NCBI GenBank assembly: GCA_050181835.1
Contig: JBFXCU010000007.1
Coordinates: 1 to 64,000 of the forward strand
Direction: 5' to 3'
DNA: 64,000 nt
Origin: CAILZL01 sp050181835
GTDB lineage: Bacteria; Pseudomonadota; Gammaproteobacteria; Steroidobacterales; Steroidobacteraceae
Shown: in pieces, positions 24,964 through 34,530 of the stretch
Layout: every line of letters begins with the position of its first letter
Numbering within the stretch: the stretch's first letter is position 1
Position numbers and translations under genes: made by a program
Notes under the pieces: generated by a model
The model's input: the letters and a program-made list of their open reading frames with translations, nothing else
The model's database searches: none
What the model was told of the DNA's origin: nothing

Positions 24964-25616
24964 ATCGTGATCTGATTTCGGCCAGCAGTGATGAGTTGCG
25001 CCGTATGATTGAGCGGCGAGTATTGGCTACTGCTCCGGATGAAAAGTCGCGCTTCAGTGTTGCAGGAGTCGCAGCCGAACAACAGGCGCAAGTCGAGCAG
25101 CTGCTGCCCATTCATCGCACGCAGGCAGCGGTACTGGTACCGCTGGTAGATAGGCCAGCTGGGCTGAGTCTGTTGTTTACGCAACGCCCGGCACATATGC
25201 GGCGTCATGCGGGGCAGATTAGTTTTCCAGGTGGTCGTGTTGAAGCAAGTGATGCTGGTCCGCTTGCTGCCGCGTTACGGGAAACCGAGGAAGAGATCGG
25301 TCTGCTGCATAGCTACATACACCCCGTGGGTTACCTGCAACCGCAACTCATTTTTACCGGTTATCGTGTTATGCCGGTGGTGGGGTTTGTGAAACCTGAT
25401 TTCGAACTGCGACTGGATTCCAATGAGGTAGATGAAGTATTTGAAGTGCCGTTTCGCTATTTTCTTGATCCGACCAATCACCATGCACGTAAGCGTATGT
25501 TGGGAGAGTTAGCCATACAGGTTTATGACTTTTCGTATGCAGGGCGGCACATCTGGGGTGCCACTGCCAGTATTATTCTGAGCCTATATCAATTGCTACA
25601 GGAGCATCGTGAGTAA
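24960..25616 (+). CDS. Nudix hydrolase, probable CoA pyrophosphatase
   Basis: A 218-residue protein. The Nudix box runs through GGRVEASDAGPLAAALRETE and EEIGL, preceded by LLFTQRPAHMRRHAGQISFP, the UPF0035 extension that marks NudL-type CoA diphosphatases. It would cleave CoA to phosphopantetheine and 3',5'-ADP, using Mg or Mn. The start is GTG 24960, overlapping fumC by 4 bases; the end overlaps mazG by 8 bases. Confidence 0.85.
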   Translation: MNRDLISASSDELRRMIERRVLATAPDEKSRFSVAGVAAEQQAQVEQLLPIHRTQAAVLVPLVDRPAGLSLLFTQRPAHMRRHAGQISFPGGRVEASDAGPLAAALRETEEEIGLLHSYIHPVGYLQPQLIFTGYRVMPVVGFVKPDFELRLDSNEVDEVFEVPFRYFLDPTNHHARKRMLGELAIQVYDFSYAGRHIWGATASIILSLYQLLQEHRE

Positions 25617-26412
25617 TTCACTCCAACAGGATATGCAATGTTTGATCGAATTGATGGCACGCTTGCGGCATCCAGACAGCGGTTGTCCTTGGGACAAGCA
25701 GCAAACGTTTACCACAATTGCGCCCTATACATTGGAAGAGGCATATGAAGTGGCTGATGCAATTGAACGTGCTGATGTAGTCGCATTAAAAGAAGAACTG
25801 GGCGATTTATTGTTTCAAGTGGTATTCCATTCGCGTATGGCCGAAGAGCAGGGCAGCTTCGCATTTGGAGATGTGGTGCAGGGTATCTGCAACAAGATGG
25901 AGTCACGTCACCCACACGTGTTTGGTACCGATATTATCGAGACCGCTGAGCAGCAAAATATAGCTTGGGAAGAGCACAAAAAACGTGAGCGTGCTGCCAA
26001 GCAATTAACCGGGGCGAGTAGTGTGCTCAATAATGTACCCATTGCTCTACCCGCACTGACGCGTGCCGAAAAACTCGGCAAGCGCGCAGCTAGCGTCGGC
26101 TTTGAATGGCCGGATGTACAGGGTGCCTTGGATAAGGCTGAAGAAGAATTGCTCGAAGTACGTGCTGCGATTGCTGGCGGTGAAGCTATTGAGATTGAAG
26201 CTGAGTTGGGTGACTTGATGTTCTGCCTAGTGAACATTTGTCGCCACCTGAAAGTTGACCCGGAGACGGCGCTGCGTAAAACCAATCGTAAGTTTGAGCG
26301 ACGTTTCAAGCATGTTGAAACTCGCGTGCAGCAACAAGGCCGTGAACTTACAGATGCCACTTTGGCAGAGATGGATGGCTATTGGGATGAGGCAAAGCAG
26401 CTGGAATCGTAG
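25609..26412 (+). CDS. mazG: Nucleoside triphosphate pyrophosphohydrolase MazG
   Basis: A 267-residue all-helical NTP pyrophosphohydrolase with two MazG domains: the first has GCPWDKQQTF and TLEEAYEVADAI...KEELGDLLFQVVFHSRM, the second KAEEELLEVRAAI...EIEAELGDLMFCLVNICR. The E-E-x-x-E...E-x-x-D metal site is intact in both. It cleans up non-canonical NTPs and may temper (p)ppGpp. The start is a GTG inside the end of the Nudix gene. Confidence 0.93.
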   Translation: MSNSLQQDMQCLIELMARLRHPDSGCPWDKQQTFTTIAPYTLEEAYEVADAIERADVVALKEELGDLLFQVVFHSRMAEEQGSFAFGDVVQGICNKMESRHPHVFGTDIIETAEQQNIAWEEHKKRERAAKQLTGASSVLNNVPIALPALTRAEKLGKRAASVGFEWPDVQGALDKAEEELLEVRAAIAGGEAIEIEAELGDLMFCLVNICRHLKVDPETALRKTNRKFERRFKHVETRVQQQGRELTDATLAEMDGYWDEAKQLES

Positions 26413-26513
26413 TGACCTGATCTCGATTCCGTTGACACTCGACGCCAGGCTATGTCATTGTCATTCCTGCTGACTTCGAGAAGGTAGCAGGACATAGTTC
26501 TGGTACCCGATAT

Positions 26514-26576
26514 TGCTGCATCCGCCTCTTTCAAGAGGCCAATGATCTGGCTATCCGAAAAGCGTGATTGCTTCAT
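26514..26576 (-). pseudogene. IS3-family OrfA, N-terminal scrap
   Basis: An ATG at 26576 begins MKQSRFSDSQIIGLLKEADA, the N-terminal helix of IS3-family (IS407-like) OrfA proteins. After about 21 residues the frame no longer resembles OrfA (ISGTRTMSC...), and no OrfB is present. It is a leftover of a transposon lost by deletion. Confidence 0.7.
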
Positions 26577-26657
26577 GGGAATCTCTTCGACAAACGGCAG
26601 GAAAAAACACCACTTATGACTTCAGCTGATTTAAGGGAGATTACCGGTTTAAGGAGG

Positions 26658-26990
26658 TTATGTGCTCAGGCCCAGCTTGCTGAGAAAAAAGTCAAATCCT
26701 GCACGACTGTCGGTACGATCCACTTTGTTGCGATGTCGCTGCTCATATCCGCGTGACCACCTCACTGTTTCTCCGACTGGTTGTACATCCTGTAGTTCCA
26801 GCTCAACGGTGGATAGGTTGGATAATTGCTGCTGCGTGATTTCACGAGTGTAAACTCCGGGAGCTGTTTGCCATTCCCAGATCATGTTGCCGCGTTCATC
26901 GGATACAGCGCGACCAGATTGAGTGCCATACTCAAAATCCGGTGCATCAATCAGATCCAGAACTAACTCGTCATGTTCAACGCTCATCAT
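26658..26990 (-). CDS. Hypothetical acidic protein, 110 aa
   Basis: Not recognised. The protein is cytoplasmic and acidic, with MSVEHDELVLDLIDAPDFEY near the start, RAVSDERGNMIWEWQTAPG in the middle and a basic tail. GGAG at a good distance precedes ATG 26990. The WEW...APG centre recalls short conserved proteins of betaproteobacteria that carry a G-N-x-I/V-W-E-W core, but no function is known. It stands between the IS3 scrap and proS, on the proS strand. Confidence 0.6.
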   Translation of the reverse strand: MMSVEHDELVLDLIDAPDFEYGTQSGRAVSDERGNMIWEWQTAPGVYTREITQQQLSNLSTVELELQDVQPVGETVRWSRGYEQRHRNKVDRTDSRAGFDFFLSKLGLST

Positions 26991-27155
26991 TGTTCTCCGT
27001 TAATATCATTCACTCAATGAAAGGCTGCGATATATCGCAATATCTCTTCATCCGCCTTGTTGAGCGTATCGGCATCGGTGGAAGGCACTTGACTGTTATT
27101 GCCGGCAGGTTTTGCGTTCTTTGGTGCATGTCTCAGTCTACTGACAGGCGGCAAC

Positions 27156-27181
27156 ATCGGCGGCAAGTTATTGCCGCCGAT
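27156..27181 (-). terminator. Perfect 11-bp hairpin downstream of proS
   Basis: ATCGGCGGCAA (27156-27166) is mirrored by TTGCCGCCGAT (27171-27181) around GTTA. It lies 32 bases past the proS stop. The trailing T-tract is weak on both strands, so it is a candidate terminator or 3'-end stabiliser. Confidence 0.55.
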
Positions 27182-27212
27182 TTGTAGCAAGATCACATTA
27201 GTTGGGTACTTG

Positions 27213-28739
27213 TTAGTAAGACTTGGCCCATACCACGCGAGTGCGACTTGGCTTGCCGGTAAATGGGCAGGTGCCAGCTTCGGTAGTGTCTAGTGGAATA
27301 CAACGCACCGTTACCGATAGCTCCTGCTTTATCTTTTGTTCCAGCTCAACATCACCACTAAAGTGAGTCATGGCAAAGCCACCATGCGCTGGAGTTGGCT
27401 GATTTTCAGCTACGCGGTCAGGGGTAAAGTAGGCGTAAAACTCTTCTTTAGTATCGATGTTGCGGGTATGAGTGCCTCGCAGTATTTTTGCTTTCGACAA
27501 CAAATTGTCGTGGATGTCTTGCAGAATGGTAGTAGCAGTGGCGATGAATTCGTCACGACTAATGCTACGTTTGTCCTTATGGGCATGGTCGCGACGAGCA
27601 ACGAACAGCAGATTTTTTTCCATGTCGCGTGGACCGATCTCGATGCGGATTGGCACGCCTTTTTTGATCCATTGCCAGTTCTTCTCACCACCGCGCTCAT
27701 CACGGTTGTCAACATTGATACTGAGGCGGCGTTCGCCAAAACTGTGTGCCCGTAATTCAGTGGCGATCTGATTGCAGTATTCAATCACGCGTGTGCGTTC
27801 TGCTTCATCACGGAAGATGGGAATCATCACTACATGAGTGGGTGCCAGTTTGGGTGGCAGCACCAAGCCATCATCATCGGAATGTGTCATCAGCATGCCG
27901 CCTATCAAGCGGGTTGAAACGCCCCAGCTAGTCGTCCAGGCATGTTGTTGTTCACCGTTTTTATCGAGGAACTGAATGCCGCTGGCTTTGGCGAAATTCT
28001 GACCGAGGAAGTGGCTGGTGCCAGCTTGCAGGGCTTTACGATCCTGCATCATGGCTTCAATACAAAAGGTTTGTTCGGCGCCAGGAAAGCGCTCGCCTGC
28101 GGTCTTTTCACCCTTGATCACCGGCATGGCCATGTAGCTCTCGGCAAAGTCCGCGTACACATCCAGCATTTTCATGGTTTCCGCTACGGCTTCATCGCGA
28201 GTGGCATGTGCGGTATGGCCTTCTTGCCAGAGAAATTCGGTGGTGCGCAAAAACATGCGGGTGCGCATTTCCCAACGAACCACGTTGGCCCATTGATTAA
28301 TCAGCAGCGGCAGATCGCGATAACTTTGCACCCAGCGCGAAAAGGCATCACCGATGATGGTCTCGGAAGTAGGGCGTACTACCAGCGGTTCTTCGAGTTC
28401 GCCGGTAGGCACCAGCTGACCTTCAGCGTTCATTTCAAGTCGATGGTGCGTTACCACCGCGCATTCGGTGGCAAAGCCTTCCACATGCGCCGCTTCCTTT
28501 TGTAAAAACGACAGGGGAATGAACAGGGGGAAATAAGCATTCTGATGGCCAGTGGCTTTGAACTCATCATCCAGCACCCGTTGCATGTTCTCCCAGATGG
28601 CATAGCCCCAAGGCTTGATCACCATGCAGCCGCGCACTGCAGAGTTTTCGGCCAGATCGGCGGCACGAATAACTTGCTGATACCACTCGGCGTAGTTGTC
28701 GTCGCGGGTAGGGGTAATGGCGGTACGCGGTTTGTTCAT
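27213..28739 (-). CDS. proS: Prolyl-tRNA synthetase, archaeal/eukaryal type
   Basis: A 508-residue class II synthetase that charges tRNA-Pro. Motif 1/2/3 regions are seen in KPWGYAIWENMQ, RWEMRTRMFLRTTEFLWQEGH and the TSWGVSTRLIGGMLM segment, and the C-terminus ends CPFTGKPSRTRVVWAKSY, the extension of the archaeal/eukaryal ProRS. The common bacterial form is about 570 residues with an inserted editing domain between motifs 2 and 3; that insertion is absent. ATG 28739 is used instead of a TTG two codons upstream; neither has a strong ribosome site. Confidence 0.92.
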   Translation of the reverse strand: MNKPRTAITPTRDDNYAEWYQQVIRAADLAENSAVRGCMVIKPWGYAIWENMQRVLDDEFKATGHQNAYFPLFIPLSFLQKEAAHVEGFATECAVVTHHRLEMNAEGQLVPTGELEEPLVVRPTSETIIGDAFSRWVQSYRDLPLLINQWANVVRWEMRTRMFLRTTEFLWQEGHTAHATRDEAVAETMKMLDVYADFAESYMAMPVIKGEKTAGERFPGAEQTFCIEAMMQDRKALQAGTSHFLGQNFAKASGIQFLDKNGEQQHAWTTSWGVSTRLIGGMLMTHSDDDGLVLPPKLAPTHVVMIPIFRDEAERTRVIEYCNQIATELRAHSFGERRLSINVDNRDERGGEKNWQWIKKGVPIRIEIGPRDMEKNLLFVARRDHAHKDKRSISRDEFIATATTILQDIHDNLLSKAKILRGTHTRNIDTKEEFYAYFTPDRVAENQPTPAHGGFAMTHFSGDVELEQKIKQELSVTVRCIPLDTTEAGTCPFTGKPSRTRVVWAKSY

Positions 28740-28826
28740 CGTCAACTCAATAACTGGAAGGAGGTTCGAAAGGGGCGCATTACAGCAGATCTGTCGGTAT
28801 CACCAAAGTAGCAACTATGTAAATGA

Positions 28827-29426
28827 TTAGAAAGACGAGCCGGGTTGCTGTAAGAACTCAAGTTCATCTGCCGTTGAATTACGTTGCAAAATCTGATTGC
28901 GATGTGGAAAGCGACCGAAGCGATCGATGATAGCTTGATGACGTAGCGCGAATTCCAAGTACCAGCCGCAGGCCGATTTCAATCTGGCGGGAGCTGACTC
29001 GGCTAGTTCACGAAATAGTTCTACGCAAAGTTGTTGATCCTCGCGTGACTCGGAATGCTCCAGTGGCAGGTAGTAGAACAAGCGCTGGATGGGTCGTAGT
29101 TGTAAATCCAGCCGCTGCTGTAAGCCCGACTTACACCAGCCGCGTGCCAGCGGGTCGAAAGCGAAGGCCTGTGCGGTAGCGCGATAAATATTGCGCGGCA
29201 GTTGGTCAGTCAGCAATATCAACGCCAGTCGGCCCGTAACTGTTTCCGTCCATGAGTTCTGTGAGCCACTGGCAGCAGCCAGCACGCTCGCTTCAAAGCA
29301 CTGTTTTAACTCTGCGTCTACCGCTGCATTCTTCGACCACCATAGCTTGGCCTGCTTGTCAGCGACTACTGCGTCGTCTTGATCCGATCCAAACCAGAAT
29401 TCCAGAATATCGTCAGGTTGCAACAT
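28827..29426 (-). CDS. DUF924 family protein
   Basis: A 199-residue helical (TPR-like) cytoplasmic protein. DILEFWFGSD at the start, LALILLTDQLPRNIYR and FYYLPLEHSESREDQQ are the hallmark segments of DUF924. Function is unknown; the family is widespread in proteobacteria and yeast. It begins 2 bases after trhO, as the last gene of an mfd-trhO-DUF924 transcript. Confidence 0.9.
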   Translation of the reverse strand: MLQPDDILEFWFGSDQDDAVVADKQAKLWWSKNAAVDAELKQCFEASVLAAASGSQNSWTETVTGRLALILLTDQLPRNIYRATAQAFAFDPLARGWCKSGLQQRLDLQLRPIQRLFYYLPLEHSESREDQQLCVELFRELAESAPARLKSACGWYLEFALRHQAIIDRFGRFPHRNQILQRNSTADELEFLQQPGSSF

Positions 29427-29428
29427 GG

Positions 29429-30367
29429 TTATTTCTCCGCCTGACGTTTGGGAGGATGGATGGCTCCCACATGTATCTGCTTACGGGCAGTGGCCAGTTC
29501 TACCTGATGTTGCCTTTCGCGCAAGCTGGCCTTCTTGCTATCGCTGGTCTGATCATAACAACGAGCACAACTGACGCCTGGATCATAGTGGGGTGATTGC
29601 TTGTCCTGCGGGCTAAGCGGATGACGACAGGCTCGGCAGAGTTCGTAGCTACCCAGTCGCAGCTCGTGACCTACCGCCACGCGTTCATCAAATACAAAAC
29701 AGTCGCCTTGCCAGAGACTCGTTGCTTCGGGCACGGTTTCCAGATACTTCAAAATACCGCCCTGTAAGTGATAAACCTCATCGAATCCTTGCTTACGCAG
29801 ATAGGCAGTCGATTTCTCGCAGCGGATACCACCAGTACAAAACATAGCCACCTTGGGTTTTTTATCCAGTTCACGCTGCTGGCTTAGCCACTCGGGCAAT
29901 TCGCTGAAGCTTTTCAGGTTGGGGTTGAGCGCACCTTTGAAAGTGCCGATGGCGACTTCATAGTCATTGCGGGTATCAACCACTACCACCTCTGGGTCGC
30001 TGATTAATTCATTCCAGTCTTCTGGCTTGACGTAGGTACCAGCATTCTTACTCGGATCAATATCCGATATACCCAAGGTAACGATTTCGCGTTTCACTCG
30101 CACCTTCATCCGATAAAAAGGCCGACTTTCGGCGAAGGACTCTTTATGTGCGAGATCTGCCAGTCGAGGATCGCTGCGTAGATAGTCAAGTACGGCATGA
30201 ACGCCGGTTGCCGTGCCAGCAATGGTGCCATTGATGCCTTCATGCGCCAATAACAGCGTGCCTTTGATGCCATGCTGGTCACAGCAAGCTTGCAGCGGTG
30301 CCTGCATTGCCTGGCAATCTGGCAGGGTGACAAATTTATATAGGGCGGCGACCAGAAACTGACTCAT
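29429..30367 (-). CDS. trhO: tRNA uridine 34 hydroxylase TrhO (rhodanese family)
   Basis: A 312-residue protein with an N-terminal acylphosphatase-like domain, a central rhodanese domain (VVVVDTRNDYEVAIGTFKGA) and the active-site loop CTGGIRCEKS (C177, C183). A C-terminal cysteine cluster (LCRACRHP and CARCYDQ) fits the family. TrhO makes 5-hydroxyuridine in tRNA wobble positions, oxygen-dependently. It overlaps mfd by 4 bases (ATGA). Confidence 0.93.
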   Translation of the reverse strand: MSQFLVAALYKFVTLPDCQAMQAPLQACCDQHGIKGTLLLAHEGINGTIAGTATGVHAVLDYLRSDPRLADLAHKESFAESRPFYRMKVRVKREIVTLGISDIDPSKNAGTYVKPEDWNELISDPEVVVVDTRNDYEVAIGTFKGALNPNLKSFSELPEWLSQQRELDKKPKVAMFCTGGIRCEKSTAYLRKQGFDEVYHLQGGILKYLETVPEATSLWQGDCFVFDERVAVGHELRLGSYELCRACRHPLSPQDKQSPHYDPGVSCARCYDQTSDSKKASLRERQHQVELATARKQIHVGAIHPPKRQAEK

Positions 30368-33300
30368 GATTGTTTCCTTATACGGGAAATGGCTACCGCT
30401 GTGGCAGCAGAGGGCGCCAACTCAATGCCATCCAACACCGCTTCAGCCGCTTTGAAGCGTGCCTCGGCTTGCTCCAGTGGCAGCGTGAAGCGCAGCTTCT
30501 GCGGGCCATCGAATTTATGGGTGCGTGAATTGCGTTGCACGAACAGAATCAAATTGGTTGGATCGATATTGGCGTCGGCGGCAAACAGCGCGTAACCGCC
30601 ATTGGCATGTAGATCCAGTTTGCGTATGCCAATGTTGTTGGCACGTAGCTTCAATTCGGTAATGCGGAACAGATTCTTGGTTGCATCAGGCAGCAAGCCG
30701 AAGCGATCAATCATTTCTACTTGCAGCTCACGCAAAGTGTCCGATGAGTCGGCAGCAGCGATACGCTTATACAGCACCAGACGCATATGCACATCAGGCA
30801 TGTAGTCATCGGGAATCAAAGCCGATACATGCAGATCAACTTCCGGGCCGCGATACAGAGGTTGATCCAGGTCAGGTGTTTTACCTTGCTTCAATGCCGC
30901 GACGGCGCGCTCCAGCATTTCCATGTACAGCGCGAAGCCAATTTCCTGAATCTGTCCGCTCTGGCCTTCGCCGAGTAATTCACCCGCGCCACGAATTTCC
31001 AGATCGTGAGTGGCTAGTGTGAAGCCTGCGCCCAAGTCTTCGAGCGACTCAATCGCTTCGAGGCGCTTCACTGCATCGGCGGTCATGTTGGCCTTGGGCG
31101 GCGTAAGCAAATAGGCATAGGCCTGATGATGCGAGCGACCAACACGACCACGCATCTGATGTAACTGTGCCAAACCAAACTTGTCGGCGCGGTCAATGAT
31201 GATGGTATTGGCGGTAGGCACATCGATGCCACTTTCGACAATGGTGGTGCAGATAAACAAGTTACAGCGTTGATGACTGAAGTCGAGCATCACCTGTTCC
31301 AGATCGCGTTCGCGCATCTGGCCGTGGCCGATGGCGATATTTGCCTCCGGTACCAACTCAGATAATGAGTGCGCGGTTTTTGCAATCGTCTCAACGCTGT
31401 TGTGGACATAATAAATCTGTCCGCCACGACGGATCTCACGCAAACAGGCTTCACGTACTGAGGCGCCATCAAACGGCATCACGAAAGTTTTGATAGCAAG
31501 GCGACTGACGGGGGGCGTAGTGATGAGTGACAGATCACGTAAGCCGCCCATGGCCATATTCAAGGTGCGCGGAATGGGAGTGGCGGTCAGTGTCAGCACA
31601 TCGACTTCGGCGCGCATATGTTTGAGTTTTTCTTTGTCCTTGACGCCAAAGCGATGTTCTTCATCAATGATGATGAGTCCAAGGTTTTTGAACTTAACTG
31701 TATTTTGTAGCAACCGATGCGTGCCTACTACAATATCGACCGTGCCATTTTCCAAACCCTTGAGTGCTTCATTCACCTGTGTCGTGCTGCGGAAACGCGA
31801 CATGGTTTCGACTTTAACCGGCCAGTCGGCAAAACGATCCATAAAGGTTTGATAGTGCTGTTGGGCAAGTAACGTGGTTGGTACCAGTACGACAACTTGC
31901 TTGCCAGCCTGCACAGCAACAAAGGCGGCACGCAGTGCTACTTCGGTTTTACCAAAGCCGACATCGCCACAGACCACGCGATCCATCGGTTTGCCACTGC
32001 CCATGTCGGCAATGACGGCGGCAATGGCCTGCGCTTGATCGGGAGTTTCTTCAAAACGGAAGGCATCAGCAAATGCCATTAACTCGGCATCCGTCGCTTG
32101 TAGTGAGGTGCCTTGCTTGGCGGCACGCCGTGCATAGAGATCCAGTAACTCAACGGCTGCATCACGTACTTTCAGCGCCGCTTTTTTCTTGGCCTTGGCC
32201 CAGGTGTCGGTGCCTAATTTATGCAATGGTGCATTGTCGGCCGCTGAGCCGGTGTAACGACTGACTCGATCCAGAGCTTGTACCGGCACATAAACCTTGT
32301 CGCCATCGGCGTATTCCAGTATCAGGAACTCGCCATTAAGACCGGCCACCTCCATGGTCTTGAGTCCGAGATACCGACCCACACCGTATTCGTCGTGTAC
32401 TACCGGCGCACCGGTAACCAGATCCGATAAATCGCGAATGATTTTTTCGGGATCACGATCAGCACGCCGACGGCGGCGCTCCTGCTTGGCGCGTTCACCG
32501 AACAGTTGCTCTTCGGCGAGTACGGTGATTGCGGGTTCTTTAAGCTGTAAGCCACGTGCAATCGGTGACACTGTGATTGCCAGTGGCACATCGCTGTTCG
32601 CGAATAGCTGCCAATCATCCATGCTTGGTGCATTGAGATGATGCTTGCGCAGAATATCCAGCAGCATTTCGCGGCGGCCAGTAGATTCTGCAGCAATGAG
32701 CGTGCGGCCCTGGTAACTCTGTAGATGATTGAGCAGTGCGCGTGCCGGTTCAGCCGCGCGCGCATCCAGCTTTACTGGCGGCGGAGTGGTGCTGGCGAAG
32801 TTTTGCCACGAGATATGCTGACGATCAGGGTCAAGTTCGTTCACTGACAACTCAATTTGGCGTCGTGAATTCAGCAGCGATAAAAAATCGGCAGGTGACA
32901 AGAACAATTCTTGCGGCGTTAATACCGGTCGCTCCGTATCGTGGGCGCGTTGTTCATGGCGTTCCACAATAGAGCCCCATGATTCTTCGAGCAGACCGTT
33001 GAAGTCCACATTATAGGCCACTGCAGAATCGGTAGGCAGATAGGCGAATACTTCACTGAGTTGCTCGAAAAATAATGGCAGGTAATATTCAATGCCTGCT
33101 GGTGCAGCGCCGTCGGCCACGTCTTTGTACATCGGTACGCTAGTTAAGTCGCCTTCAAAGCGGATGCGAAAACGACGCTTGTAGTCTTGCATGGCGTCAG
33201 CGCTAAGTGGAAACTCGCGCGCTGGCAATAGCTTGATACGCTCGGTCTTTTGCAAGGTACGCTGCGAATCGGCATCAAAGCTGCGGATGGTTTCGACTTC

Positions 33301-33861
33301 TTCATCAAACAAATCGATGCGATAAGGTGCAGCGCTGCCCATCGGGAATAAATCCAGCAACGAACCGCGCACCGCAAACTCACCTGGCGCCATGACCTGT
33401 GAGACATGCGCATAGCCTGCTGCCGTCAATTTGAGACGAAAGGTTTTCAGATCCAGCCGATTGCCGAGCGCAATGTCAAACGCGTGTGCATCAATGTAGC
33501 TGCGCGGCACCAACCGCTGTATCACCGTGTCCACATCGACCAGCACCAAGCCTTGTTTGAGCGTCGGCAGACGTGACAGTGTACTCAGGCGTTGCGAAAT
33601 GATGTCGGGATGCGGAGCGAACAAATCGTAGGGCAGCGTTTCCCAGCCGGGGATGGACAGCAGCGGCACGGAGTTGGGCAGAAATACCCGTAATTCATCT
33701 TCGAGTCGACTGAGTTCACGCGCATTAGCAGCGATCACCAGCAGCGGTGCCGTTAATGCCTGCGCCGCTTCCGCTAGCTTCAACGCCATCGCCGAGCCAT
33801 ATAATTGACCCCAGCGTACGCGGGGCTTGTCGGCGGAGGGGAGAAGGAATTTCTTGCTCAC
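30364..33861 (-). CDS. mfd: Transcription-repair coupling factor Mfd
   Basis: A 1165-residue SF2 translocase that removes stalled RNA polymerase and recruits UvrA. It has the UvrB-like N-terminus (SIPGWETLPYDLFAPHPDI), the RNA polymerase-binding domain (VTGAPVVHDEYGVGRYLGL), helicase motifs (CGDVGFGKTEVALRAAF, DEEHRFGVK, TATPIPRTLNMA, GRVGRSHHQAYAYLL, with the TRG region after it) and a C-terminal domain. Length is typical. The start is GTG 33861 with a poor ribosome site. Confidence 0.97.
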   Translation of the reverse strand: MSKKFLLPSADKPRVRWGQLYGSAMALKLAEAAQALTAPLLVIAANARELSRLEDELRVFLPNSVPLLSIPGWETLPYDLFAPHPDIISQRLSTLSRLPTLKQGLVLVDVDTVIQRLVPRSYIDAHAFDIALGNRLDLKTFRLKLTAAGYAHVSQVMAPGEFAVRGSLLDLFPMGSAAPYRIDLFDEEVETIRSFDADSQRTLQKTERIKLLPAREFPLSADAMQDYKRRFRIRFEGDLTSVPMYKDVADGAAPAGIEYYLPLFFEQLSEVFAYLPTDSAVAYNVDFNGLLEESWGSIVERHEQRAHDTERPVLTPQELFLSPADFLSLLNSRRQIELSVNELDPDRQHISWQNFASTTPPPVKLDARAAEPARALLNHLQSYQGRTLIAAESTGRREMLLDILRKHHLNAPSMDDWQLFANSDVPLAITVSPIARGLQLKEPAITVLAEEQLFGERAKQERRRRRADRDPEKIIRDLSDLVTGAPVVHDEYGVGRYLGLKTMEVAGLNGEFLILEYADGDKVYVPVQALDRVSRYTGSAADNAPLHKLGTDTWAKAKKKAALKVRDAAVELLDLYARRAAKQGTSLQATDAELMAFADAFRFEETPDQAQAIAAVIADMGSGKPMDRVVCGDVGFGKTEVALRAAFVAVQAGKQVVVLVPTTLLAQQHYQTFMDRFADWPVKVETMSRFRSTTQVNEALKGLENGTVDIVVGTHRLLQNTVKFKNLGLIIIDEEHRFGVKDKEKLKHMRAEVDVLTLTATPIPRTLNMAMGGLRDLSLITTPPVSRLAIKTFVMPFDGASVREACLREIRRGGQIYYVHNSVETIAKTAHSLSELVPEANIAIGHGQMRERDLEQVMLDFSHQRCNLFICTTIVESGIDVPTANTIIIDRADKFGLAQLHQMRGRVGRSHHQAYAYLLTPPKANMTADAVKRLEAIESLEDLGAGFTLATHDLEIRGAGELLGEGQSGQIQEIGFALYMEMLERAVAALKQGKTPDLDQPLYRGPEVDLHVSALIPDDYMPDVHMRLVLYKRIAAADSSDTLRELQVEMIDRFGLLPDATKNLFRITELKLRANNIGIRKLDLHANGGYALFAADANIDPTNLILFVQRNSRTHKFDGPQKLRFTLPLEQAEARFKAAEAVLDGIELAPSAATAVAISRIRKQS

Positions 33862-34045
33862 GGGGTACCAAATACGTGCAGTTCAAACGCAGCCATAAAA
33901 CGCCAATAGCCCAGCCTCAAGCCAAACGACTTGCCGGGATAGATCTAGGGCGCGAAGGGTAGCAGGGTGGAGGATTGGGTTGAAGCGGTGCGGGTGGAAT
34001 TGCCTGTATTTAGCTGGCTTCCACGCTGCTGTGGCTACAAAACGC

Positions 34046-34072
34046 ATCAGGCCGACACAAGGTCGGCCTGAT
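34046..34072 (-). terminator. Terminator of the 95-aa exported protein gene
   Basis: ATCAGGCCGAC (34046-34056) and GTCGGCCTGAT (34062-34072) form a perfect 11-bp stem with a 5-base loop. On the minus strand it is followed by GCGTTTTG, so it should end transcription of the gene at 34101. Confidence 0.75.
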
Positions 34073-34100
34073 TGGGAGTGATAACACTTATCGAGACGGC

Positions 34101-34388
34101 TCAGCGTATGACGCTATGCACTACATACTGATATTCAAAGAACACACTAAAGTTGGGGTAGTCCCAGCGGGTGATGGGCGGATTGCCGATGGCACCATTG
34201 CGCTGGGTGGGCGCGCCGAAGCGGGCTTCCACTTGACTCATGCTGACGCCACGCGCTGGGGTGGTTACGGCCACTGGGGCTTCGCTGCTGGTGTTGGCGG
34301 GCAGGTTAACTTCTTCTGACCACGCGCTGGCGCAGGCCAGAGTGGCAAAAGTGGCAAGTACCGCAGTGACTGTATTGACTAGGCGCAT
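34101..34388 (-). CDS. Small exported protein, unknown function (95 aa)
   Basis: A signal peptide (MRLVNTVTAVLATFATLACA, cut after SA) is followed by a Thr/Ala/Pro-rich stretch and a compact conserved end, RGVSMSQVEARFGAPTQR and PPITRWDYPNFSVFFEY. Proteins with this G-M-x-Q-V-x-x-x-F-G-x-P...P-P-I-T-R-W core occur in many gammaproteobacteria and relatives; no function is known. AGGAGA before ATG 34388 decides the start over TTG 34394. Confidence 0.75.
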   Translation of the reverse strand: MRLVNTVTAVLATFATLACASAWSEEVNLPANTSSEAPVAVTTPARGVSMSQVEARFGAPTQRNGAIGNPPITRWDYPNFSVFFEYQYVVHSVIR

Positions 34389-34530
34389 GACCAATCTCCT
34401 GACAAAGTGCGGCGAAACTATAGCACTGGCAGGTTCAAGGTTAAGTAAGCTGTGCGATTAAGTCGTGTATTTCCATGACTGGTGTCACTAAAATCTCGTC
34501 TGTTTACATTCCGGCCAGTTAATTCCACTG

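Noticed and set aside
27014..27196. 60-codon minus frame between the 110-residue gene and proS
   Set aside because: It runs through the perfect hairpin at 27156-27181 and has no ribosome site; more likely 3' region of proS.
27942..28505. 187-codon frame antisense to proS
   Set aside because: A shadow of the well-conserved proS reading frame; no ribosome site.
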